Shown one piece after another: positions 9,207 through 19,364 of a stretch of DNA of 64,000 bases. Source of the stretch: Pontibacter coccineus (GTDB lineage Bacteria; Bacteroidota; Bacteroidia; Cytophagales; Hymenobacteraceae); contig NZ_JAUOTN010000001.1 of assembly GCF_030546575.1 (NCBI RefSeq), forward strand, positions 186,001 to 250,000, given 5' to 3'. The notes under the pieces were generated by a model. That model searched no databases, had not been told where the DNA came from, and saw nothing but the letters and a program-made list of their open reading frames with translations. A program made the position numbers and the translations under genes. Within the stretch, counting starts at the first letter, position 1. Each line of letters opens with the position of its first letter.

Positions 9207-9290
9207 CAGGTATAGCCCATTTGGCAACACCAGAGGCCCTGACGCAGTAATGGTGTATAGGTATAAATTTGAAGGCAGGAATTCGTGAAC

Positions 9291-11102
9291 ATGAACGAAG
9301 AAACAGCACAGGCGGCGAAGCCCAAACGCCTGTTTGATTGCATCGACTGGCAACTGAAAAACTTTCCGCTGGACGACATGCTGGCCGCCAAGGAAGACGG
9401 TGCGTGGATCAGGTATAGCACCCGCGACGCGCAGGACAAAGTGAACCGCATCAGCGCTGCCCTGCTCAGCCTCGGCATTAACAAAGGCGACGGCACTGCC
9501 GAGGGCCGCGACAAGATCGCGATCATCAGCCCCAACTGCCCTGAGTGGATGCTGGTAGACATGGCCATACAGCAGATCGGCGCTATCTCGGTCCCCATTT
9601 ATCCCACCATCAGCAACAGCGAACTGGAGTTTGTGCTGCAGGATGCCGCAGTGAAGCTGGCCTTTGTCGGGAACGAGGCACTCTACCGCAAAATACTGGG
9701 GATGCAGGACGCGCTCCCTGCCCTGGAGTCTGTCTATACCTTCAAACAGGTAAAGGATGCACCGTATTGGAAAGAACTACTGGCGGAGCCCTCTCCCTAT
9801 ACCTTGCAACAGCTGGATGTGCTGCGCGATGCCGTGGACGAGCACGAACTGGCGACCATCCTCTATACCTCCGGCACCACCGGCACGCCCAAAGGCGTGA
9901 TGCTCTCGCACTACAACATCCTGAGCAATATGTTCGACAGTGCGCTCATTATTCAGGAAGTGGGCGTGTTCCGAAAAAAGGCCATCAGTTTTCTGCCGCT
10001 CAATCATGCCTTCGAGCGCATGGCCACCTATTGCTACTTTTACTGCGGCGTGTCGATCTACTATGCCGAAGGGATGGAAACCATTGCGGCAAACCTGCGC
10101 GAAGTGAAGCCCACCATGTTCACGACCGTGCCGCGTCTGCTCGAGAAGGTATACGAAGGCATTGTGGCCAAGGGATCTGAGCTGACAGGCAATAAAAAGA
10201 AGATCTTCTTCTGGGCGCTGGAGCTGGCCGAGCGCTTTGAGATCAACAAACCGATGCCACTTGCTTACCGGCTGCAACTGGCCCTGGCCGACCGGCTGGT
10301 GTTCAGCAAGTGGCGCCAGGCGCTGGGGGGCGAAGTGAAGTCGATCATCACGGGCGCGGCTGCCTGCCAGGTGCGCCTGCTCCGCATTTTCACCGCAGCT
10401 GGCATTGTCATACAGGAAGGTTACGGCCTGACCGAGGCCTCCCCGATCATTAGTGGCAACCGCTATTCCGAAAAGAACCGCACGTTCGGCACAGTCGGTC
10501 CATTGCTCAAAAGCGTGGAGGTGAACATTGCTGAAGATGGCGAGATCCTGTGCAAAGGCCCGAACGTGATGATGGGCTATTACCGCCGTCCGGACCTGAC
10601 TGCCGAGGTGATCGACCAGGACGGCTGGCTGCATACCGGCGACATCGGCACGATGGTAGACGGCAAATTCCTGAAGATAACGGATCGCAAGAAAGAGCTT
10701 TTCAAGACCAGCGGCGGCAAGTACGTAGCCCCGCAGCCGATCGAGAACAAGATGGTGGAAAGCAGCTGGATCGAACAGATCATGGTGGTGGGTGAAACGC
10801 AGAAATTCGTGGGCGCGCTGATCGTGCCGGCTTTCACTAAGTTGCGGGAGTGGTACGACACCCAGGGCAAATCCTACCCGGGCAACCGCGAAGTGCTGGA
10901 AGATCAGGAGGTATGGAAGCTGATTAAGCAGTCAGTGAACCAGTACAACCTGGAGTTTAACCCCGTGGAGCAGGTCAAGAAATTCGCGCTTATACCTGCC
11001 GAGTGGTCCATCGAAAACGGGGAGCTTACCCCGACACTCAAGCTTAAGCGTCGCGTCATCCTGGAAAGGTATAAAGACCTGGTGAGCTCGCTGTACGTGT
11101 AG
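9291..11102 (+). CDS. Long-chain fatty acid--CoA ligase (AMP-forming)
   Basis: This is a roughly 603-residue ANL-superfamily enzyme that activates fatty acids through an acyl-adenylate to acyl-CoA. The P-loop is YTSGTTGTPKG (about 190-200), followed by the A5 motif GYGLTEASP, the A7 motif GWLHTGDIG and the hinge ITDRKKELFKTSGGKYVAPQ. These are typical of the FadD15/long-chain group. ATG 9291 was preferred over GTG 9285 because a GCAGGA ribosome-binding sequence lies about 10 bases before it. The C-terminus (EQVKKFALIPAEWSIENGELTP) is the segment whose decayed relative reappears at 19.4 kb. It probably works with the lipase-like lipoprotein upstream. Confidence 0.93.
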   Translation: MNEETAQAAKPKRLFDCIDWQLKNFPLDDMLAAKEDGAWIRYSTRDAQDKVNRISAALLSLGINKGDGTAEGRDKIAIISPNCPEWMLVDMAIQQIGAISVPIYPTISNSELEFVLQDAAVKLAFVGNEALYRKILGMQDALPALESVYTFKQVKDAPYWKELLAEPSPYTLQQLDVLRDAVDEHELATILYTSGTTGTPKGVMLSHYNILSNMFDSALIIQEVGVFRKKAISFLPLNHAFERMATYCYFYCGVSIYYAEGMETIAANLREVKPTMFTTVPRLLEKVYEGIVAKGSELTGNKKKIFFWALELAERFEINKPMPLAYRLQLALADRLVFSKWRQALGGEVKSIITGAAACQVRLLRIFTAAGIVIQEGYGLTEASPIISGNRYSEKNRTFGTVGPLLKSVEVNIAEDGEILCKGPNVMMGYYRRPDLTAEVIDQDGWLHTGDIGTMVDGKFLKITDRKKELFKTSGGKYVAPQPIENKMVESSWIEQIMVVGETQKFVGALIVPAFTKLREWYDTQGKSYPGNREVLEDQEVWKLIKQSVNQYNLEFNPVEQVKKFALIPAEWSIENGELTPTLKLKRRVILERYKDLVSSLYV

Positions 11103-11212
11103 TATACCTCTACACTGTTTACGGTAGCGTGAACGATAACATCAGCCCAGGTATAGGTGGCTTCGGACCTCTGCCGGAAAACTCTCTGCTTTTCTGAGCA
11201 GTATGTATAGGT

Positions 11213-11635
11213 ATGAATGACCCTGAAGAAAAGCTGGAAGAAGCCGGCACCGTATTGCCCCACCCCCAAACGCTCGTGCCGACAACCCTGAGCAAAGCGA
11301 ATGTTTTGTTTATCGGGCCTGTGGAGAATGGCTATTTCAAGCCGGCGCCGGACCTCAAGCAGAGCCCACCGCGCTGGGAGCCGGGTCAGTACAGCCTGGC
11401 AGCCGGGAAGTGGCCCTCGCCCAACCTCACCGCCGACCTGCTGGACCTTACGCCCTACAACGGGCAGGCCATTCTGGTCATCGCCTCTGACTGGAACCAG
11501 GAGGTGATCAGTGAGGCGCGCATTTTCGGCGTGCTCGACAAAGTTGCCTGCGACGTGCTACAAAAGTTTGCCTACGGGCACATGCAGGACAAGGAGGAAG
11601 AAATAGCCTCCTACATCTCAGGTATAAGTAATTAA
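11213..11635 (+). CDS. Unrecognised 140-residue protein
   Basis: This soluble-looking protein of unknown function has no signal peptide. The N-terminal third is proline-rich and probably flexible (GTVLPHPQTLVPTTL, PAPDLKQSPPRWEPGQY). The C-terminal part (about 70-140) looks folded, with a beta strand AILVIASDWNQE followed by helices. I recognise no family. It starts 110 bp after the acyl-CoA synthetase on the same strand. Its last 70 codons are repeated at about 96 % nucleotide identity (by eye) at 19511-19720, fused there to a decayed synthetase tail. That shows this gene and the synthetase were neighbours when the duplication arose. Confidence 0.6.
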   Translation: MNDPEEKLEEAGTVLPHPQTLVPTTLSKANVLFIGPVENGYFKPAPDLKQSPPRWEPGQYSLAAGKWPSPNLTADLLDLTPYNGQAILVIASDWNQEVISEARIFGVLDKVACDVLQKFAYGHMQDKEEEIASYISGISN

Positions 11636-11954
11636 ATAAAGCTGCTGTAGTGAAAGCTATTTAGAGTACTAACTGGGTGTTCGTGCCGCCATACTCGTTG
11701 GGGGTTTCTCCCTCCTCGTTCGGATCGTTTCGCCATTCGGTGCCGTCTACCAGGTATTTGAATTCGTGCTGCGAATGGCGCGGACGCGTCTGCACACTCT
11801 CGAACGCGCCTCCTTTTTTCCTGTTCATCTGGATCGGCGCGTTCTAATCGCCATTTAGCATCCGTTTCTCTACTCTTTCCCCATCCGCCAGGCCCATCGT
11901 AAACTTCACCTCGCCCTGGTCTTTGGTCTTTAGGTAGGTCTTCCGGATCATCCT
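11426..11954. repeat. Direct repeat copy 1 flanking the giant secreted-protein gene
   Basis: This 529-bp segment recurs in the same orientation at 19511-20045. It contains the last 70 codons of the 140-residue protein gene and the whole broken isoamylase early-set gene on the other strand. Identity is very high in coding parts and lower in the 60-bp spacer around 11640-11700. The copies bracket about 7.5 kb containing only the giant gene. Confidence 0.9.
11661..11951 (-). pseudogene. Isoamylase early-set (CBM48/AMPK-glycogen-binding-like) domain gene with in-frame stop
   Basis: Read on the minus strand from ATG 11951, the frame gives MIRKTYLKTKDQ..., stops at TAG after RMLNGD, and continues in the same frame (NAPIQMNRKKGG...FKYLVDGTEWRNDP...) to TAA at 11661. 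Together these 96 codons match the small isoamylase N-terminal (early-set) domain proteins of Bacteroidota, which bind glycogen-like glucans. The second copy at 19750-20042 has TGG (Trp) where this one has TAG, so a single G-to-A change explains the lesion. The Trp belongs to the GDW motif typical of the family. The frame upstream is open to 12050 with a basic, low-complexity extension that may or may not be translated. Stop read-through or sequencing error cannot be excluded. Confidence 0.75.
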
Positions 11955-12051
11955 TCTGCTTCTAAGCTGGTTTTTCTTCTTATTCTTTCGATTAGCGTAA
12001 GCCGAAGACACGATGCCTGGCTCCTCTCCTCTCTCGCGCATCTGCCTCAAT

Positions 12052-12594
12052 GTTAATTCTTTACTCTAGTGCAAGGAATTTTGTTAGGGATTGGGTAGAC
12101 CAATTATAACCACACTTCGCAGAAGGGATTATAAAATCTCCATCACACTACAGAGAACAACTTGTTACTCTCAACCGCACGTTTAGCGTCAGCGCAACTT
12201 ATATACAACTTCCAGTAGTGTAGCTACATCTCCTAAAGCTACTCAATACGCTACCAATTGGCTTTTATTTATAATGTACTGCACCTCCTTTCCTCACAAA
12301 ACCTGTACAATGTAATCAGCACTGGGTACTTCCAGTAGTTAATTCATCTATCAATACTAAGATGCACCCAGCTTTGCAGCTTTAAAATATTATAGTTTCA
12401 AATATCCCGCAATTAAACCACTGTACTTAGCTAATACAAATTTTTATTCCGTGAGTTATATAATTATTTAAGTTAAAGGTTGTTCATAAAAAAAATTAAA
12501 AGGTATAAGTATAAACCTTTTCACATTTTATTAAACCATACCAATAAATAAAAGCTATTAATTTTAATTACTCCATACCTTATCATTCGTCAAT
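12052..12594. other. AT-rich leader region of the giant gene
   Basis: These 540 bases are strongly AT-rich and contain no convincing gene. A dyad AAAAGGT (12498-12504) / ACCTTTT (12515-12521) with an AGGTATA motif inside it lies about 75-100 bases before the giant gene and could be an operator or part of a leader fold. A mirrored pair of ACTTCCAGTAGT-like words occurs near 12208 and 12330. No promoter consensus stands out. Confidence 0.4.
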
Positions 12595-15500
12595 ATGATA
12601 AATATCTACTCGTTTGCGCAGCTATCGTTTGAATATAAGTTTTCCTTCAAGGAGCATTATTACAAAACATGGATATTCAAGAGAACTTGCTTCAAAGTTG
12701 TTTTTCTGTTCCTGCTTCTTTGTCCTCTTTTGGCATCGGGGCAGTGGACTTCGAGATCAAATGCATTGAAGAAGCGAGCAGAATGCCCCAGCATATTATA
12801 CCAGGGAAAGATTTACATTTTCGGAGGTTTTGGGGAACACCCTGATGTAGAGCTTACCAACGAGGTATATGACCCTGCATTAGATGTATGGTCGCCGCTA
12901 GCGTCTTTTCCAATTGGCAAACACGTGACGCACCAGGGAGCCGTACTAGTGGACGACAAGATCTGGCATATTGGTGGCAGGACCGTTGATAATCGTGGTC
13001 CGATCACGAGTCAGGTGCTTATATTTGATATCACTAGCAACACATGGGCTAATGGGCCTGAACTCAAAGACCCTGCTACGGGCAAGGCACTGCCTATGGG
13101 TGGTGGTGGCGCCGCATTGATAGGTCGAACTATTCACGTATTCGGCGGCTTTTCCGCTGATATATGCATTGACCAAAACTCCTACCACTTAACTATAGAC
13201 ATCGACAAGTGGCTGACAGATCCGCAGAACACTTCCTGGGAGAATAGGAGGTCGCCCATGCCCATTGCGCGCAACCATGTAAATACGACAGTTCTGGGCG
13301 GCAAAATATATGCCCTTGGTGGCCAGTTTGGCCATGACTGCAATGGTGCAGACCAGGTGTTTTGCCATGTGTACGACCCGCTTACAGACACCTGGACGAG
13401 ACTAAGTGACCTACCTGCTGCTAGGTCTCATTCGGAAGGAGGCACTTTCACTTCGGATGGAAAGCTATACATGGTAGGCGGTCAGGGCCCAACTGGCAGT
13501 GGCGTGAATACTGTACTGGTGCTGGATCCCCAAGCAAATAATGGTCTTGGCACCTGGTCGAACGCTACAGAGTTACAACTACCAGGCTCCTACTATGGCA
13601 TCTCTAGCAAAGTGATAGGTAGCACTTTTATAATCTCACATGGAGCGTTGGTAAATATCTCTGACGAGCGAACAGAGACTTATGCGGCACCCATTACACG
13701 TAACATTCCCTATGAGCTCGGCTTTACAGCATCCTGCATTTCAAAGACAATCATTGCCGGCAGGCAGGAAGTTATCAGGAACCTGCTCTTCACAGTGGAA
13801 GAGGAAACACAGTATACGCTAAGCTCTAGTGCCCCCTGGCTCAGTATCACCAAAAACGCCTCAGGCGTGGCTGTCCAGGCAGCGGTTGATGTAGAAGCCA
13901 CGATAGATACAAGAAGCTTAATCCCAGGAGATTACACAGCTACGATCACTGCTAACGGAACAGGAGACGGCCCAACTTTTAAAGGCAGCAGCTTCTGTGT
14001 TAACCTGAAGGTGCTGTCAGAGAATGAAGCGTATACCTTAGAAGTGAACACGGTTGGCCCGGGCACGGTGTCTAAGAGCCCGGACCTGGAGCTGTATCCC
14101 GCTGGATCTACGGTTTCGCTAACGGCCACACCGGCTCCGGGATTTTTATTTGCCGGCTGGAGTGGCGACGTTTCTGGAACGGCTAACCCATTGGCAGTTA
14201 GTATGACTGCAACAAAATCCTACACTGCTACTTTTGTGCGAAGCACCCGGTTAAATGCCGGTGGTGTGCTGTTTACCGATGGTCAGGCACGTATGTGGGC
14301 GACAGATGCCTTTTTCACGGGTGGAGTGGTAAAATCCAGGTCCTTTGACGTAGCCGCTACTACAGACGATGAGCTCTACCTCAACTATAGAAATGCTTTT
14401 TCCTCAAGCTCTACTATCCCAGGTGCTCCATTCAGCTACGCCATCCCCCTTGAGGCCGGGACTTACAATATAAAACTTCACTTCATCGAGCCTTATTACG
14501 GTGCACCAGGAGGCGTGAAGGGCAGTGTTGGAGCCAGGGTGTTCCATGTGGACATAGAAGGGCAGCGGGTGCTGAATAACTTTGATATCTATGCCCAAGA
14601 AGGAGCCGGCAAGGCAGTCGTGAAAATGTTTAACGGAGTGAATGTAACGGGCGGAAATCTTGACGTTCTGTTCACCTCCGTCAAAAACAACGCTACCATT
14701 TCAGGTATAGAGTTCGAAAAGGTCGCTACAACCACAACGTACACATTGGCCACGAGCACCACTGGCAGCGGAACGGTGAGTAAAAGCCCTGATCAAAGCA
14801 GCTACACCGCCGGCACGGAGGTCACGCTGACCGCGACACCTGCTACCGGCTATACCTTTGCCGGCTGGAACGGCGACGCCTCCGGTACCACCAATCCAAT
14901 GAAGGTGCTCTTGGATAAGAATAAGAGCATCGTAGCCAATTTCACGGCCTCCCCCACGGATCCTGAGGAGCCCCTGCTGCTGTTTACCCCCACCTCTGTT
15001 TTGGTAGATCTACCCGTAGGGCAACAGAAGGAACTAAAGGTTAATCTTAACAACTCAGATGAGGATCCGTTAGCCGTGCAACTGACAGCCAGTGAAGGTA
15101 GCAACTCTGATGTTCCAAGCTGGCTTCTTTATGAAGGCAAAACTCTTTCCAATACCAATAATGTCATCTTTAATCTGGGCGCGTCTGGCAACGAGGTAAT
15201 CTTCACCATTAACGCAGGAACACTGAACCCAGGCACCTATACGGCAACAGTCAGGGCTTTCGCTGCAGGTTATTCCCCAGCCGAATTGATCGTGACGCTG
15301 GAGGTTGCCAGTTATGAAGAAAGTCTGCGGCCCTACATAACAGCCGTTCGGCCTGGCCATGGAGCCACAGGAGTGTCACTGAGTCAGTCAGTTTCCGTGG
15401 ATGTGGCCTACCCGAGTGGCAAGTCCCTTGACGGCAATACTGTCAATACTTCTACAGTGAAGCTCTACAAAGTGTCGGGTACCTCTAAAACTGAAGTTTC

Positions 15501-18500
15501 GGGCACAGCGGTGAACGCCACAGCAGCCGGCGATGCTATTACACTTTCCGGCCTGCTACAGATAAATACCACCTATGAGTTTCACATCAGTGATCAGGTA
15601 AAAGACGGCAACGGCTATGCCCTGAAACCTTTTACTTCCCGCTTTACGACCATTACTTCTACCAGCGATGTGCCTACGGATCTGGCAGGCATAGCTTTCT
15701 CGGAGCAGATCCTGGTGGACAACTCCTTCGGCTCAGACGGCTTTACCACGCTGGTGATCGGTCCTGATAACCGCCTTTACGCTGCTACCTCCGGTGGTAA
15801 GATAGAGCGTTGGGACATCAAAACGGATGGCACGCTGGCCAACCACATCACCATCTCCCCCTTTAGTGCCACCAGACGTCTTTTGATCGGTCTGCGCTTT
15901 GCCCCCTCGGCTACCGCCAGTAACCTTGTTGCCTGGATTAGCCACTCCTCTCCCGAGTTTGCTGACGCTCCAGAGTGGAGTGGCAAGATATCGCGCGTGA
16001 ATCTGACAAACCCGGCGAGCCCGCAGGTGACAGACTACGTGATTAACCTGCCGCGATCTACCAAGGACCACGCCACCAATAGTATCGATTTCGGACCGGA
16101 CGGAGCATTATACTTCCTACAGGGAAGCAATACGGCCATGGGTGCTCCGGATGGCGCATGGGGCTACAGGCCAGAAAGACTTCTAACTTCGGCAGTCCTT
16201 CAGCTCGACATAGCAAAGGCAGAGCAACAGACGCTACCGCTCGATGTAAAAACGGAAGAAGGAGGCACGTATAATCCCCACGCTTCCAGTGCTGCGCTTA
16301 CCATCTATGCCACCGGCATCCGTAATGCCTACGACCTGGTGTGGCATTCGAACGGGCAGCTGTATGTTCCGACAAATGGATCCGCGGCGGGCGGCAATAC
16401 GCCTGCGTTAAAGTCCGGAGCGGTATGGTCAAATGGCCAGGTATATACCGGACCTGATGTGCCGGAAATGACTAACGTAAGAGATACACAGAGCGATTAC
16501 CTCTTCCGGGTAGTGAAGGGCGGCTACTATGGTCATCCGAATGTACTACGAGGCGAGTACATCATGAACGGGGGCAACCCCACCTCTGGTACCGACCCAG
16601 GCGAAGTAACCTGGACAGCAAACGGACTAACGTATGGCTATCCGGTTGGCACGCCCATGGAACCAAACCATAAAGGCTGGGCCTTCGACTTCGGCCTTAA
16701 CAAATCTCCCAACGGGGTGATTGAGTTCAAGAGCAACGCATTTGAGGGCAAGTTGAAGGGCAAGCTGCTTGTGTGCCGCTTCAGCGGCGGAGATGACATC
16801 ATGGTGCTGGAACCAGGTACAACAAACCTGGACATCATCCGGGCTACCGAAGGCAGTGACGTGCCGGGGCTACGACGACCCTTTGCCAACCCGCTTGACA
16901 TGATAGAAGACGTGCGTACAGGAAACCTCTACATCTCTGAGTACTTTGACGGCAACGGAGGCGGACAGCCCCGCATAACGCTGCTCCGCGTGGGCCAACC
17001 ACAAGTAGCCTCCAACCTCATAAACGCCGGCGGCAACCAGTATACTGATAGCCAGTCCCGCACCTGGTCGGCAGACGTACACTTTTCAGGAGGTCTTACG
17101 AGAACCAGATCCTTTGATGTGGCAGGTACTACCGATGATGCGTTGTACCTGAGCTACCGCTATGCGGCAAGTGGAGCACCTTTCAGCTATAATGTGCCGG
17201 TTACCGAGCCGGGTACCTATGTAGTAAAGCTATACTTCCTGGAGCCGTACTTTGGTGCTCCAGGCGGCGTAGCGGCAAAGGGAGGTGAGCGTGTCTTTCA
17301 TGTAGATGTGGAAGGCTTGCGTGTACTATCTAACTATGACATCTTCTTACAGGACGGTGCAGGTAAGTCCGTGGTGAAAACTTACAGTGGCATTGAGGTA
17401 AAGGATGGCACCCTGGATATTGTTTTCAGTTCGTTAAAGGATAATGCCATTATCTCAGCCATAGAATTTGAAAAGGTCGCTACGTCCACCAACTACTCGT
17501 TAACTACAAGCACAACTGGCAACGGTTCAGTGGGCAGAAGTCCTGATCAGAGCAATTACACCGCCGGTACAGAGGTCACGCTCACCGCGACACCTGCTTC
17601 CGGCTATACCTTTGCCGGCTGGAGCGGAGACGCCTCCGGTACCACAAACCCGCTAACTCTTACCATGAACTCAAACAAGAACATTACTGCCACCTTCACG
17701 GCAGTACAGCAGACGGCCTATTCTCTTTCTGTGATTGTTTCTGGTAATGGTACAGTTACCTCAAATCCGGACGAGGCAAGTCATCCGGCAGGATCTGAGG
17801 TAACGCTGACGGCTGTACCGGCAGTTGGTTTCCAGTTTTCGGGGTGGAGTGGTGATGCCTCAGGTGATATAAATCCACTCGTCCTTACCATGGATGGGAA
17901 CAAGGAAGTCACAGCTGGTTTTACAGCCGTAGCAGAAGAGACTTACACCATAACAGCAGAAGCAGGAACAGGCGGCTCCACAAGCCTGACACCATCTAAA
18001 TCCAGCTATGCCTCCGGTGACAATGTAAAAATAACGGCCACGCCAGACGCTAACTATGAATTTGTAAACTGGACTGGTGATATAACAGACACCAGCAACC
18101 CATTGAGCGTTACCGTGACAGGAAATCTTGCTGTAAAAGCAAATTTTAAACTGAAGCAATATAGATTGGTAGTTAGCGCAGGGCCCGGTGGCAACGTCTC
18201 CTGGAGCCCTGAACAGAGCAGCTACGAACATGGCACAACAGTAACGCTCACAGCAAATCCGGACCAAGGTTATCAGTTCTCAGGCTGGAGCGGCAGCGTT
18301 ACCGGCATGGCAAACCCTACCACCATCACCATGGATGCTGAGAAGTCCGTGACAGCAAATTTTGTTGCCATGCCTACGGCAGGCAGTACGGTTCGCATCA
18401 ATGCCGGTGGCCCGATGCGGGAAATAGAAGGAATCGTCTGGACAGGATGCCCTACTTCTATGGACTGCAATGGCTTTGTTTCAGGTGGCAACCCATTCTT

Positions 18501-19206
18501 AAAAGTGGCTCCTTCAATCGTGGGTGTTCCTCAGTTTATGGACCGGGATATTTTCGAGACAGGATGGACGAATTCCACCGGAGGCAGCGCACGAAAGAAT
18601 ATGTCAGCCTTTGCATTCAATATCCCGGTGACAAATGGTGATTATTTGATCAGGCTCTACTTCGCGGATCTGGATAAGACGGCAGCGGGGCAGCGAGTCT
18701 TCGATGTAAATATAGAAGGTGGTAAGAAAGAACTCACCAGCTTTGATATAGTGAAAGAGGCAGGACGCAACACGGTTGTTATGCGAGAAATACCAATGAA
18801 AATTCTGGACGGAACGGTGACCATTGATTTTATCCGGCAGTTAGACAACCCTATTATCAGTGCTATAGGTATTGTCCCAGTGCAGGCAGAAGCGTCAGCC
18901 AATGCGATGCTCCTAAAAGAGGAGAAGACTGCAGTTGAACATATACGCACCATCAAGGTCTATCCAAACCCTATGTCCAGAGAAACAGGTAACGTCGAGA
19001 TGGAAAACTTTGGCAAAAACGAAGTTGTCAACATTTCTGTTTACACTGCTACAGGACAAAAGGTATATGAGAATGATATGGAAACGGATGTGATGGGTGC
19101 AGCCAGCATACAAATCAGGATCGATAAGCAATTGAACAGAGGCATTTATTTTATCAAGGCGACATCTGCCTCGGGCTCAACCTTAGCTAAACTTTTGATA
19201 GAATAG
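12595..19206 (+). CDS. Giant secreted multidomain protein: kelch, InlB-type repeats, malectin, propeller, T9SS tail
   Basis: This 2203-residue protein is predicted to be exported by Sec (hydrophobic FKVVFLFLLLCPLLASG near 33-49) and then by the type IX system. Domains in order: kelch propeller (about 55-350, with FGG/GG turns); Ig-like stretch; InlB B-like repeat (480-548); malectin-like domain (551-710, opening RLNAGG); InlB-like repeat (715-785); Ig-like and Big-type domains (790-1020); sugar-dehydrogenase/NHL-like propeller (1030-1470); second malectin (1475-1640, LINAGG); four InlB-like repeats (1640-1930, each with F.GWSGD); third malectin (1933-2100, VRINAGG); and a Por sorting domain (2119-2203, starting IKVYPNP). 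It probably binds carbohydrate or acts as an adhesin on the cell surface. The malectin-InlB pair is an internal duplication. It is bracketed by direct repeats and has lower GC than the adjacent synthetase gene. Confidence 0.9.
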   Translation: MINIYSFAQLSFEYKFSFKEHYYKTWIFKRTCFKVVFLFLLLCPLLASGQWTSRSNALKKRAECPSILYQGKIYIFGGFGEHPDVELTNEVYDPALDVWSPLASFPIGKHVTHQGAVLVDDKIWHIGGRTVDNRGPITSQVLIFDITSNTWANGPELKDPATGKALPMGGGGAALIGRTIHVFGGFSADICIDQNSYHLTIDIDKWLTDPQNTSWENRRSPMPIARNHVNTTVLGGKIYALGGQFGHDCNGADQVFCHVYDPLTDTWTRLSDLPAARSHSEGGTFTSDGKLYMVGGQGPTGSGVNTVLVLDPQANNGLGTWSNATELQLPGSYYGISSKVIGSTFIISHGALVNISDERTETYAAPITRNIPYELGFTASCISKTIIAGRQEVIRNLLFTVEEETQYTLSSSAPWLSITKNASGVAVQAAVDVEATIDTRSLIPGDYTATITANGTGDGPTFKGSSFCVNLKVLSENEAYTLEVNTVGPGTVSKSPDLELYPAGSTVSLTATPAPGFLFAGWSGDVSGTANPLAVSMTATKSYTATFVRSTRLNAGGVLFTDGQARMWATDAFFTGGVVKSRSFDVAATTDDELYLNYRNAFSSSSTIPGAPFSYAIPLEAGTYNIKLHFIEPYYGAPGGVKGSVGARVFHVDIEGQRVLNNFDIYAQEGAGKAVVKMFNGVNVTGGNLDVLFTSVKNNATISGIEFEKVATTTTYTLATSTTGSGTVSKSPDQSSYTAGTEVTLTATPATGYTFAGWNGDASGTTNPMKVLLDKNKSIVANFTASPTDPEEPLLLFTPTSVLVDLPVGQQKELKVNLNNSDEDPLAVQLTASEGSNSDVPSWLLYEGKTLSNTNNVIFNLGASGNEVIFTINAGTLNPGTYTATVRAFAAGYSPAELIVTLEVASYEESLRPYITAVRPGHGATGVSLSQSVSVDVAYPSGKSLDGNTVNTSTVKLYKVSGTSKTEVSGTAVNATAAGDAITLSGLLQINTTYEFHISDQVKDGNGYALKPFTSRFTTITSTSDVPTDLAGIAFSEQILVDNSFGSDGFTTLVIGPDNRLYAATSGGKIERWDIKTDGTLANHITISPFSATRRLLIGLRFAPSATASNLVAWISHSSPEFADAPEWSGKISRVNLTNPASPQVTDYVINLPRSTKDHATNSIDFGPDGALYFLQGSNTAMGAPDGAWGYRPERLLTSAVLQLDIAKAEQQTLPLDVKTEEGGTYNPHASSAALTIYATGIRNAYDLVWHSNGQLYVPTNGSAAGGNTPALKSGAVWSNGQVYTGPDVPEMTNVRDTQSDYLFRVVKGGYYGHPNVLRGEYIMNGGNPTSGTDPGEVTWTANGLTYGYPVGTPMEPNHKGWAFDFGLNKSPNGVIEFKSNAFEGKLKGKLLVCRFSGGDDIMVLEPGTTNLDIIRATEGSDVPGLRRPFANPLDMIEDVRTGNLYISEYFDGNGGGQPRITLLRVGQPQVASNLINAGGNQYTDSQSRTWSADVHFSGGLTRTRSFDVAGTTDDALYLSYRYAASGAPFSYNVPVTEPGTYVVKLYFLEPYFGAPGGVAAKGGERVFHVDVEGLRVLSNYDIFLQDGAGKSVVKTYSGIEVKDGTLDIVFSSLKDNAIISAIEFEKVATSTNYSLTTSTTGNGSVGRSPDQSNYTAGTEVTLTATPASGYTFAGWSGDASGTTNPLTLTMNSNKNITATFTAVQQTAYSLSVIVSGNGTVTSNPDEASHPAGSEVTLTAVPAVGFQFSGWSGDASGDINPLVLTMDGNKEVTAGFTAVAEETYTITAEAGTGGSTSLTPSKSSYASGDNVKITATPDANYEFVNWTGDITDTSNPLSVTVTGNLAVKANFKLKQYRLVVSAGPGGNVSWSPEQSSYEHGTTVTLTANPDQGYQFSGWSGSVTGMANPTTITMDAEKSVTANFVAMPTAGSTVRINAGGPMREIEGIVWTGCPTSMDCNGFVSGGNPFLKVAPSIVGVPQFMDRDIFETGWTNSTGGSARKNMSAFAFNIPVTNGDYLIRLYFADLDKTAAGQRVFDVNIEGGKKELTSFDIVKEAGRNTVVMREIPMKILDGTVTIDFIRQLDNPIISAIGIVPVQAEASANAMLLKEEKTAVEHIRTIKVYPNPMSRETGNVEMENFGKNEVVNISVYTATGQKVYENDMETDVMGAASIQIRIDKQLNRGIYFIKATSASGSTLAKLLIE

Positions 19207-19217
19207 CGTAGTGAAAA

Positions 19218-19262
19218 AGCAAAAGGGCTGAGACGATAAAACGCTTAAGCCTTTTTGCTATT
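19218..19262 (+). terminator. Rho-independent terminator after the giant gene
   Basis: AGCAAAAGGGCT (19218-19229) pairs with AGCCTTTTTGCT (19248-19259) with one G-U pair. The T-rich right arm is in the usual place, 12 bases after the stop. Confidence 0.7.
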
Positions 19263-19364
19263 TCTGCCTATATTTCAACATTTTAACCCACTTATCTTTC
19301 ACACCCCATCTACGTAATCACCACCTCCATCTGCTGTGCTACCTGATTACCCGATAATTATCTA

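Noticed and set aside
8112-9353. Long minus-strand open frame (413 codons) opposite the lipoprotein hydrolase gene
   Set aside because: It mirrors a well-supported MBL gene, has His/Gly/Val-rich low-quality sequence and no recognisable domain; typical of antisense frames in GC-rich genes.
15670-17010. Giant protein considered as a PQQ sugar dehydrogenase
   Set aside because: Only a propeller of that general type is present within a much larger adhesin-like array; catalytic function cannot be supported from the visible residues.
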